Of a stretch of 32,368 bases of DNA, positions 1 to 7,577 are shown one piece after another; position 1 is the stretch's first letter, and each line of letters begins with the position of its first letter. Made by a program: the position numbers and the translations under genes. Under the pieces are notes generated by a model. That model was given only the letters and a program-made list of their open reading frames with translations, did not search any database and was not told where the DNA came from. Location: NCBI GenBank assembly GCA_903909415.1, contig CAIVVS010000288.1:1-32368 (forward strand), in the 5' to 3' direction. This DNA is from an uncultured Pseudomonadota bacterium (GTDB taxonomy: Bacteria; Pseudomonadota; Gammaproteobacteria; Burkholderiales; SG8-39).

Positions 1-5
1 AGGCG

Positions 6-884
6 GTGGTGCTCGCGCACGGCGGGCGCGAGCGCAGCGCGCTGGTGCACGTGCCGCCGGGCCAGCCGCCGGCCGCCGGCTGGCCGCTGGTGCTGGCGCT
101 GCACGGCGGGGGCAGCGACGCGCCGCAGTTCGAGCGTTACGCGGGCCTGCACCGGCTGGGCGCGAAGGAGGGCTTCGCGGTCGCCTACCCGAACGGCAGC
201 GGGCGCCTGGACGACAAGCTGCTCACCTGGAACGCCGGCACCTGCTGCGGCCATGCCGCGCGCGAGAACGTGGATGACACCGGCTTCATCGCCGCGCTGC
301 TCGGGCTGCTGGGCCGGCGCATGGCGCTGGATGCGCGCCGCGTGTACGCGACCGGCCTGTCCAATGGCGCGATGATGTCCTACCGCCTCGCCGCCGAGCT
401 GCCGCAGCGCATCGCCGCGATCATGCCGGTGGCGGGATCGGCCGGCGTGTTTCCCGATCCGGCCCGCCCGGGCGTGCGCGCCGTGCCGGTGATGCACATC
501 CACAGCGTCGACGATCCCCGGGCGCTGTTCAACGGCGGCCTGGGTTCGGCGTTCCCGTTCACCAGTTCGCAGGTGCTGCATCCCTCCGTGATGCCCACAC
601 TGGAGCGCCTGGCCTCGGTGTACGGCTGCGCCGTGCCGGCGCGCACCAACGAGCAGCGCGAATGGCGCGCCGCGCCGGGGGCGCCGATGCATTCGGCCGC
701 GCGCATGGAGTTCCGCTCCTGCGACCAGGGCGGCACCGTGGTGCTGTGGAAGCTGGCCGGCGCCGGCCACGTGTGGCCGGGCGCGCCCGAGGTGCTGGTG
801 CGCGTGCTCGGTCCGGGCACGCGCGTGCTGGACGCCAACGAGGAAGCCTGGACCTTCTTCAGCAAGTACAGCCTGCCGCAATGA
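6..884 (+). CDS. PHB-depolymerase-like/feruloyl-esterase-like hydrolase (CE1, LpqC type), 5' end cut by window
   Basis: This alpha/beta-hydrolase should cleave ester bonds of short-chain hydroxyalkanoates or aromatic esters; the substrate cannot be read from sequence. An oxyanion-hole segment LALHGGG lies at about residues 30-36 of the visible part. The nucleophile elbow GLSNG has Ser119, Asp169/Asp170 sit in HSVDDP, and His255 sits in GAGHVWPG, so the Ser-Asp-His triad is complete. Cysteines in TCCGH resemble secreted family members, but no signal peptide is visible because the frame stays open to the window edge. The GTG codons at 6 and 9 are probably internal. The GST gene follows 60 bp downstream on the same strand. 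Family confidence is high; substrate confidence is low. Confidence 0.85.
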   Translation: MVLAHGGRERSALVHVPPGQPPAAGWPLVLALHGGGSDAPQFERYAGLHRLGAKEGFAVAYPNGSGRLDDKLLTWNAGTCCGHAARENVDDTGFIAALLGLLGRRMALDARRVYATGLSNGAMMSYRLAAELPQRIAAIMPVAGSAGVFPDPARPGVRAVPVMHIHSVDDPRALFNGGLGSAFPFTSSQVLHPSVMPTLERLASVYGCAVPARTNEQREWRAAPGAPMHSAARMEFRSCDQGGTVVLWKLAGAGHVWPGAPEVLVRVLGPGTRVLDANEEAWTFFSKYSLPQ

Positions 885-944
885 GCTGCCAGCCGGCCGT
901 CGCGGCATGTCCCCGAGCGCAGTGAACGCCAACCGGAGCCGCCC

Positions 945-1694
945 GTGATCGAACTGTTCCATGCCGTGCATTCCACCTGCGCGCAGAAGGTGCGCATCTG
1001 CCTGGAGGAAAAGGGCCTGCCCTGGACCGGGCACCTGATGAACCTGCGCCGCTTCGACCAGTTGCAGCCGGCGTTCCTCGCGCTCAACCCGGCGGGCATG
1101 GTCCCGGTGCTGCGCGAGGGCGGCCGCGTGCTGGCCGAGTCGCGCGTGATCAACGAGTACCTGGAGGATGCGTACCCGCAGGTGCGCCTGGCGCCGGCCG
1201 ACCCGTGGCTGCGCGCGCGCATGCGCCTGTGGACGCAGTACGCCGAGCAGGTGCCCAGCGAGGCGGTGAAGCTGCCCTCGTTCGTGAAGAACATCGTGCC
1301 CGGGCTGCAGGCGATGCCGCGCGAGGAGGCGCTGGCGCTGATCGCGAGGATCCCGGTGGCGTCGGTGCGCGCGCGCTGGCACAAGGGCGCGACCGAGGGC
1401 ATCAGCCAGGCCGACCTCGCGCCCTCCATCGCGCAGCTCGCCGGCATGGTGGAGCGCATGGACCACGCGCTGCGCGACGGGCCCTGGCTGGCCGGGCCCG
1501 ACCACAGCCTGGCCGACATCGACATCGCGCCCTTCGTCCAGCGCCTGGTGCGCATCGACCTGTTCCACCTGGTCGAGGCGCGCCCGGCGGTGGCCGACTG
1601 GTGGGCGCGCATCAGCAGCCGCCCGGCCTACCTGCGCGCCATGCCCAGGCCGGGCTCGGAGGGCGACAACGCGGGGCCCGCCCCCGCGGCGTGA
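945..1694 (+). CDS. Glutathione S-transferase family protein
   Basis: This is a 249-residue cytosolic GST. A thioredoxin-like N-terminal domain (about 1-80) carries STCAQKVR, with Ser10/Cys12 at the glutathione-activating position, a cis-proline in GMVPVL, and an ESRVINEYLE segment typical of the gamma-glutamyl binding Glu-Ser pair. An all-helical C-terminal domain follows and includes GPDHSLADIDIAPF, the conserved folding motif. The start is GTG at 945, with GGAG at 934-937 seven bases upstream. The zeta-class motif SSCSWRVR is absent, so it is not an obvious maleylacetoacetate isomerase even though an FAH-family gene lies 8 kb away. Its substrate is unknown. It sits between the esterase and fadD and could be cotranscribed with either. 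Confidence 0.9.
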   Translation: MIELFHAVHSTCAQKVRICLEEKGLPWTGHLMNLRRFDQLQPAFLALNPAGMVPVLREGGRVLAESRVINEYLEDAYPQVRLAPADPWLRARMRLWTQYAEQVPSEAVKLPSFVKNIVPGLQAMPREEALALIARIPVASVRARWHKGATEGISQADLAPSIAQLAGMVERMDHALRDGPWLAGPDHSLADIDIAPFVQRLVRIDLFHLVEARPAVADWWARISSRPAYLRAMPRPGSEGDNAGPAPAA

Positions 1695-1854
1695 GCCGGG
1701 ACCGGGCGGCGCACCCGCCGTACCCTGCGGGACGCCGTCGCGCGCCGGCATTGCGCTTCGTGATGCGGCCTGCTGCGCTGCGCATGGCCCGCGCGCGGGG
1801 CGGGTGGTAAGGTCGGCGCACAACACGCAGGCGGCCACCGCCACGGAGGGGACC

Positions 1855-3525
1855 ATGGAAAAGATCTGGCTCAAGAGCTATCCGCCCGGGGTGCCGGCGG
1901 AGATCGACATCTCGGCGAACCGCTCGGTGGGCGACCTGTTCGCGCGCAGCGCCGAGGAGTTCCGCAACCGCTCGGCCTACGTCAACATGGGCCGCATGCT
2001 GACCTTCGGCGACGTGGACGCGATGTCCCGGTCCTTCGCCGGCTGGCTGCAGTCGCGCGGCCTGAAGCCGGGCGCGCGCGTGGCGCTGATGATGCCCAAC
2101 TGCCTGCAGTACCCGGCGTGCATCTTCGGGGCGCTGCGCGCCGGCTACATCGTGGTGAACGTGAACCCGCTCTACACCGCGCGCGAGCTGGAGCACCAGC
2201 TGAAGGACTCGGGCGCCGAGGCGATCGTGATCCTGGAGAACTTCGCGCACGTGCTGGACGAGGTCATCGCCGCCACCGGCGTGAAGCATGTGGTGGTCGC
2301 GGCGCTGGGCGACCTGCTGGGCGTGAAGGGGATGGTGGTGAACTTCGTGCTGCGCCACGTGAAGAAGATGGTGCCGCGCTGGCGCCTGCCGGGCTCGGTG
2401 CGCTTCAACGACATGCTCGCCCAGGGCGAGGCGGTCGGCATGACCCCGGTCGAAGTCGGGCACGAGGACGTGGCCTTCCTGCAATACACCGGCGGCACCA
2501 CCGGCGTGTCCAAGGGCGCCACATTGCTGCACCGGAACATCCTGGCGGCGCTGGAGCAGTCCAACGCCTGGGTGAAGCCCTTCCTCGGCGGCTCGGACCG
2601 CCCGCAGCTGATCATCACCGCGCTGCCGCTGTACCACATCTTCTCGCTCACGGCGAACTGCCTGCTGATGACGCGCCTGGGCGGCTGCAACGTGCTGATC
2701 ACCAACCCGCGCGACATCCCCGGCTTCGTGAAGGAACTGGCCAAGCACCGCTTCACCATGTTCACCGGCGTGAACACGCTGTTCAACGCGCTGCTGAACA
2801 ACCCGGACTTCGCGAAGCTCGACTTCTCGGCCCTCAAGTGCACGCTGGGCGGGGGCATGGCGGTGCAGAAGTCCGCCGCCGACCGCTGGAAGCAGGCGAC
2901 CGGCTGCACGCTGGTGGAGGCCTACGGGCTCTCGGAGACCTCGCCCGGGGTGACCATCAACCCGCTGGACCTGAAGGAGTACAACGGCGCGATCGGGCTG
3001 CCGATACCGTCCACCGAGGTGGAGATCCGCGGCGACGACGGCGCGCCGGTGCCGGTGGGCAAGCCGGGCGAGATCTGCGTGCGCGGCCCGCAGCTGATGC
3101 GCGGCTACTGGAACCGTCCCGAGGAAACCGCCAAGTCCATCGGGCCCGACGGCTATTTCGCCACCGGCGACGTGGGCGTGATGGACGAGCAGGGCTACGT
3201 GCGCATCGTGGACCGCAAGAAGGACATGATCCTGGTGTCGGGCTTCAACGTGTACCCGAACGAGGTGGAGGGGGTCGTCGCGCTGCATCCGGGCGTGCTG
3301 GAGTGCGCGGTGGTGGGCGTGCCCGACGAGACCTCGGGCGAGGCGGTCAAGCTGTTCGTGGTGAAGAAGGACCCGGCGCTGGGCGAGGATGCGCTGCGCG
3401 AGCACTGCCGCGAGAACCTGACGGGCTACAAGCGCCCCAAGCACATCGAGTTCCGCGCCGACCTGCCCAAGACCAACGTCGGCAAGATCCTGCGCCGCGC
3501 CCTGCGCGACGGCGCGCCGAAATAG
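1855..3525 (+). CDS. fadD: Long-chain fatty-acid-CoA ligase (FadD-like)
   Basis: This 556-residue AMP-forming ligase activates fatty acids to acyl-CoA through an acyl-adenylate, at the inner face of the cytoplasmic membrane, ahead of beta-oxidation. The phosphate-binding loop YTGGTTGVSKG starts at Tyr211. The adenylate motif EAYGLSETSP starts at 355, TGD is at 437-439, and the hinge DRKKDMI is followed by a C-terminal domain ending in GKILRR with catalytic Lys544. Length matches FadD (about 560). The frame stays open upstream to 1804, but ATG at 1855 has GGAGGGG at 1845-1851 and the MEKIWLKSY start of betaproteobacterial FadD proteins, so I chose it. An extended -10-like TGGTAAGGT lies at 1805-1813. 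A hairpin follows the stop codon. Confidence 0.93.
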   Translation: MEKIWLKSYPPGVPAEIDISANRSVGDLFARSAEEFRNRSAYVNMGRMLTFGDVDAMSRSFAGWLQSRGLKPGARVALMMPNCLQYPACIFGALRAGYIVVNVNPLYTARELEHQLKDSGAEAIVILENFAHVLDEVIAATGVKHVVVAALGDLLGVKGMVVNFVLRHVKKMVPRWRLPGSVRFNDMLAQGEAVGMTPVEVGHEDVAFLQYTGGTTGVSKGATLLHRNILAALEQSNAWVKPFLGGSDRPQLIITALPLYHIFSLTANCLLMTRLGGCNVLITNPRDIPGFVKELAKHRFTMFTGVNTLFNALLNNPDFAKLDFSALKCTLGGGMAVQKSAADRWKQATGCTLVEAYGLSETSPGVTINPLDLKEYNGAIGLPIPSTEVEIRGDDGAPVPVGKPGEICVRGPQLMRGYWNRPEETAKSIGPDGYFATGDVGVMDEQGYVRIVDRKKDMILVSGFNVYPNEVEGVVALHPGVLECAVVGVPDETSGEAVKLFVVKKDPALGEDALREHCRENLTGYKRPKHIEFRADLPKTNVGKILRRALRDGAPK

Positions 3526-3538
3526 CCGCCGGGCAACG

Positions 3539-3558
3539 GCCCCGCGGCCGGGCGGGGC
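3539..3558. terminator. GC-rich hairpin between convergent fadD and response-regulator genes
   Basis: A 7-bp perfect stem GCCCCGC/GCGGGGC with a 6-base loop spans the 3' ends of fadD (+) and the receiver gene (-) and overlaps by one base the minus-strand stop codon. There is no T tract on either side. Its position between convergent genes suggests transcript-end stabilisation or a bidirectional stop, but it is not a canonical intrinsic terminator. Confidence 0.4.
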
Positions 3559-3932
3559 TAGGCGCGCGCCTTCTTCAGGCTGGATTCGATGACCGAGAGC
3601 AGCTCGTCGCGGCGCACCGGCTTGGTGACGAAGCCCGAGGCCCCGAGGAGCTTCGCCTTGACGAAGGTCTCGTCGTCGCCGCGCGAGGTGAGGAACACGA
3701 AGGGGATGGCGTGCGTGACCGCGTCGGCCCGCACCGCCTCGAGGAGCTCGAAGCCGTTCATGTAGGGCATGTTCACGTCCGACAGCACCACGTCGGGCGG
3801 GTTGGACAGCACGGCGTGCCCGCCGACCACCGCGTCCTCGGCCAGGTCGACCTCGTATCCGGCGGCGTTCAGGTGCACCCTCAACAATTCGCGTATCGAG
3901 GGATCATCGTCGATGATCAGGATGCGGGCCAT
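3558..3932 (-). CDS. Single-domain response regulator (CheY-like receiver)
   Basis: This 124-residue protein consists only of a phosphoacceptor receiver domain. The acidic pocket is Asp8-Asp9-Asp10, the phosphorylation site is Asp52 in DVNMPYMNG, the switch Thr is Thr82, and the conserved Lys104-Pro105 is in FVTKP. There is no DNA-binding or enzymatic output domain and no adjacent histidine kinase. It therefore probably acts by protein contact or as a phosphorelay intermediate fed by a kinase encoded elsewhere. The nearest genes (convergent FadD, divergent EamA transporter) give no functional link. A possible extended -10 lies at 3995-4003, about 60 bp upstream of the ATG. Domain identity is certain; role is unknown. 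Confidence 0.93.
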   Translation of the reverse strand: MARILIIDDDPSIRELLRVHLNAAGYEVDLAEDAVVGGHAVLSNPPDVVLSDVNMPYMNGFELLEAVRADAVTHAIPFVFLTSRGDDETFVKAKLLGASGFVTKPVRRDELLSVIESSLKKARA

Positions 3933-3994
3933 GCAGGCTCTTTGCGTGCGCGCCGTTTTGCTTTTTGGCGTTCACATTGGTTTATCACGCGGCG

Positions 3995-4003
3995 ATACTA
4001 GCA
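3995..4003 (-). promoter_or_regulatory. Possible extended -10 promoter for the response regulator
   Basis: On the minus strand the sequence reads TGC-TAGTAT, a TGn extended -10 with 4 of 6 matches to TATAAT, inside a locally AT-richer stretch (about 3950-4080) of the divergent intergenic region. No good -35 is visible. The transcript leader would be about 55-60 bases. Confidence 0.3.
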
Positions 4004-4132
4004 TGATGAATAGTGCATTCCGTCGCGCGTTTGTCCGTTGTTCACCGGGCTGTAACCCTATGTTGCAATTCAATGCCAGCCTGTCGTCAACATCCGCTTC
4101 CGGGGTGGTTTTGCGCGCCCTGCGGGCCGCCC

Positions 4133-5056
4133 GTGGCTAGCCGCTGGGCCTCGGGCCTGCTGCTGGTGGCGACGGCGGTGCTGCTGTGGGGCGTGCAGAC
4201 GCCGCTGACGCGCAACACCTACGAGCGCGTCGACCCGATGTGGATGGGCATGATCCGCGTCGGCGCGACCTGGCTGGTGTTGCCGCTGCTGCTGCTCGCG
4301 GTGGAAGGCCGGCGCGCGCTGCGTTTCGAGGGGCGCTTCCTGTCGCTGGCCTGGCACGGCGCCATGGGCCTGTCGGGATTCAACCTGTTCTTCTTCATCG
4401 GCCTGATCTACACCACGCCGGAGCGCGCGGCGGTGATCCTCGCGCTGCAGCCCACGCTGATCGCGGCACTGCTCTGGGCCACGCGCGGCATCCGGCCCGC
4501 GCCGGTCACGCTCGCCTGCACGGTCGCGGCCTTCGCCGGCGCCGCGCTGGTGGTGACCCAGGGCGGCGCGGTCGCCGCGGGTTCCGCGTCCTGGGTGGGC
4601 GACTGCGCCTTCCTGCTGGCCGCGCTGTGCTGGGTGGGGTACTCGCTGGGGGCGAACGACTATCCCGGCTGGTCGGCGCTGCGCTACACCGCGATGTCCG
4701 GGCTGCTGGGGCCGGTGCTGTTCGCCTGCGTGTTCCTGTACGTGGCCGCGAGCGGCCTCGCGCCCGCGCCGGACGCAGCCGCGCTGCTGTCGGTCGCGCC
4801 CGAGGCGGCCTACCTGGTGCTGGGCGTCGCGGTGGTGGCCTTGCTGGCCTGGAACGCGGCGGTGCCGCGCCTGGGGCCGTTGAATGCCTCGCTGTGCGCG
4901 ACCGCCACGCCGCTGGTGACCTTGGCCTGGCGGGCCTTCGAGGGCCACCGGTTCACCACCGGCGAGCTGGCCGGCGCGGGCCTGGTGATGGGCGCGCTGG
5001 TGGTCAACAACCTGGCCCAGCGCCACCGGCTGGCGGGCGCGGTGGGCGGACGTTGA
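4133..5056 (+). CDS. EamA/DMT-superfamily transporter
   Basis: This integral inner-membrane protein of the drug/metabolite transporter superfamily has about ten hydrophobic helices arranged as two EamA repeats. The first begins with the ASGLLLVATAVLLWG helix and includes the GLSGFNLFFFIGL and PERAAVILALQPTLIA segments. The second begins around the WVGDCAFLLAALCWVGYSL helix. From GTG at 4133 it is 307 residues, the usual EamA size. The frame is open to 4013, with an alternative ATG at 4073. I prefer 4133 because the upstream residues are Cys/Pro-rich and unlike the family, but no start has a convincing ribosome-binding site. The substrate is unknown; homologues export amino acids or small metabolites. 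Confidence 0.85.
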   Translation: MASRWASGLLLVATAVLLWGVQTPLTRNTYERVDPMWMGMIRVGATWLVLPLLLLAVEGRRALRFEGRFLSLAWHGAMGLSGFNLFFFIGLIYTTPERAAVILALQPTLIAALLWATRGIRPAPVTLACTVAAFAGAALVVTQGGAVAAGSASWVGDCAFLLAALCWVGYSLGANDYPGWSALRYTAMSGLLGPVLFACVFLYVAASGLAPAPDAAALLSVAPEAAYLVLGVAVVALLAWNAAVPRLGPLNASLCATATPLVTLAWRAFEGHRFTTGELAGAGLVMGALVVNNLAQRHRLAGAVGGR

Positions 5057-5182
5057 CCCACAGGGCGTTGAATTTGCGGGCGTATGCGCCGTAACACAGG
5101 GACGGAGGCGGAAACCGGCGGCAGCGCCGACTTCCCCCCGTGGCAGGCTGCGCCGGTACCGCATGTTGCGCTGCACCGCCTG

Positions 5183-5203
5183 TGATAACCTGTTGTTATA
5201 TCA
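5183..5203. promoter_or_regulatory. Imperfect inverted repeat upstream of phaZ
   Basis: TGATAAC (5183-5189), a 5-base spacer and GTTATATCA (5195-5203) form an imperfect palindrome: ATAAC pairs with GTTAT, and TGATA with TATCA in a second register. It is AT-rich in a GC-rich context, ends 9 bases before the GGAG of the phaZ ribosome-binding site (5212-5215), and overlaps -10-like TATA sequence. It could be a repressor site or a promoter core. No regulator gene is next to it. Confidence 0.4.
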
Positions 5204-5220
5204 GCCAAAGCGGAGAGAAC

Positions 5221-6438
5221 TTGCTCTACGCACTGCATGAAATGCAGCACTCGGTGCTGGCGCCCTGGACCACCTTGGCCAAGGCCAACCTGGACCTGCT
5301 GACCAACCCGTTCAATCCGTTCGCGCACCTCCCGGCCACCAAGTCGATGGCGGCGGGCGCGGAACTGTTCCTGCGGCTGACCCACCGTTACGAGAAGCCG
5401 ACCTTCCGCCTGGACACCACGCCCATCGACGGGGTGGATGTCGCGGTGGCCGAGCGCGTGGAGATCGGGAAGCCGTTCTGCCACCTGCTGCACTTCGTGC
5501 GCGACACGCAGCGCCAGGACCCCAAGGTGCTGCTGGTCGCGCCGCTGTCGGGGCACTTCGCCACGCTGCTGCGCGACACGGTGCGCGCGCTGCTGCCCAA
5601 CCACGACGTCTGGGTCACCGACTGGATCGACGCGAAGATGGTGCCGCTGTCCGAGGGCCCCTTCCACCTGGCCGACTATGTCGACTACGTGCGCGAGTTC
5701 ATCACCCACGTCGGCGAGGGCGTGAACGTCATTTCCGTGTGCCAGCCCACCGTGCCGGTGCTGGCGGCGGTGTCCCTGATGGCGCAGAACGACGCGCCGG
5801 TGAAGCCGCGCACCATGATCATGATGGGCGGCCCGATCGACGCACGGAAGAGCCCCACCGCGGTGAACAACCTCGCGCTGGAGAAGCCCTATTCCTGGTT
5901 CGACCGCACGCTGATCCAGTCGGTGCCGAACAAGTATCCCGGCTACCTGCGGCGCGTCTACCCCGGCTTCCTGCAGCACATGGGTTTCGTCGCGATGAAC
6001 CCGTCGCGCCACGCCGACGCGCACCGCGACTTCTACCGCCACCTGGTGTCCGGCGACGGCGATTCGGCCGCGGCGCACCGGCGCTTCTACGACGAGTACA
6101 ACGCGGTGCTGGACATGCCCGCCGAGTACTACCTGGAGACCATCAAGGCTGTGTTCCAGGAGTTCGCGCTGCCCAAGGGCAGGATGTTCATCCGCGAGCA
6201 GCTGGTGCGCCCGCAGGCGATCGCCGAGACCGCGCTGCTGACCATCGAGGGCGAACTGGACGACATCTCCGGCAACGGCCAGACGCAGGCGGCGCAAACG
6301 CTATGCACCGGCATCCCCGAGGCCAACCGCGAGCATTTCGCGGTGCCCAAGGTCGGCCACTACGGGATCTTCTCGGGCAAGCGCTGGCGCGAGGTGATCG
6401 CGCCCCACATCGCCGGCTTCATCCGCAAGCACGCCTGA
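5221..6438 (+). CDS. phaZ: Intracellular polyhydroxyalkanoate (PHB) depolymerase PhaZ
   Basis: This enzyme mobilises cytoplasmic PHB granules to 3-hydroxybutyrate units. It uses a cysteine nucleophile, here Cys174 in SVCQPTVP, the known signature of the Ralstonia-type intracellular depolymerases. Asp347 in GELDDISG and His380 in KVGHYGIFSG complete the triad. Length is 405 residues, usual for the family, with no signal peptide. I chose TTG at 5221 as start: translation gives the family N-terminus MLYALHEMQ, and GGAG sits at 5212-5215. The ATG at 5236 would remove conserved residues, and the frame upstream to 5140 is unlike the family. FadD upstream and the CE1 esterase at the window start fit a storage-lipid theme, but no phaC or phasin gene is present. 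Confidence 0.95.
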   Translation: MLYALHEMQHSVLAPWTTLAKANLDLLTNPFNPFAHLPATKSMAAGAELFLRLTHRYEKPTFRLDTTPIDGVDVAVAERVEIGKPFCHLLHFVRDTQRQDPKVLLVAPLSGHFATLLRDTVRALLPNHDVWVTDWIDAKMVPLSEGPFHLADYVDYVREFITHVGEGVNVISVCQPTVPVLAAVSLMAQNDAPVKPRTMIMMGGPIDARKSPTAVNNLALEKPYSWFDRTLIQSVPNKYPGYLRRVYPGFLQHMGFVAMNPSRHADAHRDFYRHLVSGDGDSAAAHRRFYDEYNAVLDMPAEYYLETIKAVFQEFALPKGRMFIREQLVRPQAIAETALLTIEGELDDISGNGQTQAAQTLCTGIPEANREHFAVPKVGHYGIFSGKRWREVIAPHIAGFIRKHA

Positions 6439-6452
6439 GCCCGCGGCCGGGC
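6439..6452. terminator. Short hairpin between convergent phaZ and methyltransferase genes
   Basis: A 5-bp stem GCCCG/CGGGC with a 4-base loop lies directly after the phaZ stop and before the 3' end of the convergent methyltransferase gene. There is no T tract, so the support is weak. Confidence 0.25.
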
Positions 6453-6459
6453 CCGCTGG

Positions 6460-7506
6460 TCAGGCGAGCAGCGGCAGCACGTCTTCCCATCGGTTCGGGT
6501 GCAGGCGCAGTGTGCCCGGCTTGTCCGCGTCCAGCACCGAATACGGCATCGCCATGCACTCGGCGACGATCGCGTCCAGGTTGTCGGCCAAGACGGTGGA
6601 TTGCGGATCCAGTCCGCGCACCAGCGCGATGCCCGAGGGCGGCGCGGCGATGGTGTGGATGCGCAGGTCCGGCCGGTACCTGGCCAGCGCGAGCAGCATG
6701 CGCCACACGTCCCCGGTCCAGAACGCCGTGTTGCGATCGCGCGTGGCCACGGCCTCGTTCAGCGGGTAGCAGTCGTGCACCAGCAGCGTCGCCCCCGGGT
6801 GCGCGAGGCGCTCCATGTGGATGAAGTCGCGCAGCGCGAACTCGAAATGGTGCATGCCATCGATGAAGCCCAGGTCCAGCGGCTGCCCGCCCAGCGCCTC
6901 GCGCGCCGCGGGTCCCCCGAAGAAGGCGTCGCTGGTCATCGCGTAGATGCGTTCGTTGGGCCGCAGCACGCGGGTGTGCTTGGGCTCCGGGTCCACGCCG
7001 ATCGCCACCGTGGCGTCGCCCGCGAGTTCCAGCGAGGTCCCGCGGTCGGTGCCGATCTCCATGTAGGTGCGCGGCCGCAGGTGCGCGTGCAGGCGCGCGA
7101 GCAGGTCGGTGTACGGCTCGCCGCGCAGCTCCACCGCGTCCAGCATCGCGCGCGCCGGCTCGAACGACGGATCGGCGGCCAGCGCCCGCTCGGCCAGCTT
7201 CTGCGCGCCCCACAGCGCGCCGCCGCGCCAGTGCGCCACGGCGGCATTGAACAGGTAGCGCGGCTCGGCCGGGCGCAGGGCGATGGCGCGCTCCAACGCC
7301 GCGATCGCATCCGGCTGGCGGCCCAGGTCGGTGAGCGCGGTGCCGCGCAGGAAATGCGCCTCGGGCTCATCCGGCTTGGCGGCGAGCAGCGTATCCAGCA
7401 TCTGCACCGCGCGCGCCGGCTGGCCTGCGTCGAGCGCGGCGCGGGCTTCGTCCAACTGCTTGTCGGTGGCGTCGCCGGCGAACAGCGACTTCAGCAACTT
7501 CATCAT
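6460..7506 (-). CDS. TPR-repeat protein with C-terminal SAM-dependent methyltransferase domain
   Basis: This 348-residue protein has two parts. Residues about 15-125 form tetratricopeptide helices (ALDAGQPARAVQMLDTLLAA, then DEPEAHFLRGTALTDLGR and PAEPRYLFNAAVAHWRGG). Residues about 150-310 form a class I methyltransferase fold with motif I in MEIGTDRGTSL, the acidic VDPEP end of strand 2, and GFIDGMHHFEFALRDF resembling the Methyltransf_24 family. The TPR part probably docks a partner or the methyl acceptor; the substrate cannot be inferred. The start is one of two adjacent ATGs (7506 or 7503). It lies downstream of the FAH-MFS pair on the same strand with a 65-bp gap. The open frame continues upstream through the MFS region, but that stretch is antisense noise, not a fusion. 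Confidence 0.85.
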   Translation of the reverse strand: MMKLLKSLFAGDATDKQLDEARAALDAGQPARAVQMLDTLLAAKPDEPEAHFLRGTALTDLGRQPDAIAALERAIALRPAEPRYLFNAAVAHWRGGALWGAQKLAERALAADPSFEPARAMLDAVELRGEPYTDLLARLHAHLRPRTYMEIGTDRGTSLELAGDATVAIGVDPEPKHTRVLRPNERIYAMTSDAFFGGPAAREALGGQPLDLGFIDGMHHFEFALRDFIHMERLAHPGATLLVHDCYPLNEAVATRDRNTAFWTGDVWRMLLALARYRPDLRIHTIAAPPSGIALVRGLDPQSTVLADNLDAIVAECMAMPYSVLDADKPGTLRLHPNRWEDVLPLLA

Positions 7507-7554
7507 GGTGGCAGTGTACTTCGACTGCGCCGGTCGCCCGATGCGACCTTGTTG

Positions 7555-7577
7555 CGCGCTCAGTGCCGCGCTCAGTG
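7555..7577. repeat. 11-bp tandem direct repeat over the MFS stop codon
   Basis: CGCGCTCAGTG occurs at 7555-7565 and again at 7567-7577, one base apart. The second copy contains the stop codon of the minus-strand MFS gene. It looks like a small slipped-strand duplication at a gene end. Confidence 0.7.

Noticed and set aside
945..1694. Maleylacetoacetate isomerase partnering the FAH-family gene
   Set aside because: It lacks the zeta-class SSCSWRVR motif and is 7 kb away on the opposite strand, so only a general GST call is supported.
1612..3444. Long minus-strand open frame antisense to fadD
   Set aside because: It is rich in His/Arg/Ala/Val/Gly with no domain signal, and the plus strand carries a full-length, motif-complete FadD. 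Antisense frames stay open because stop codons are rare at this GC content.
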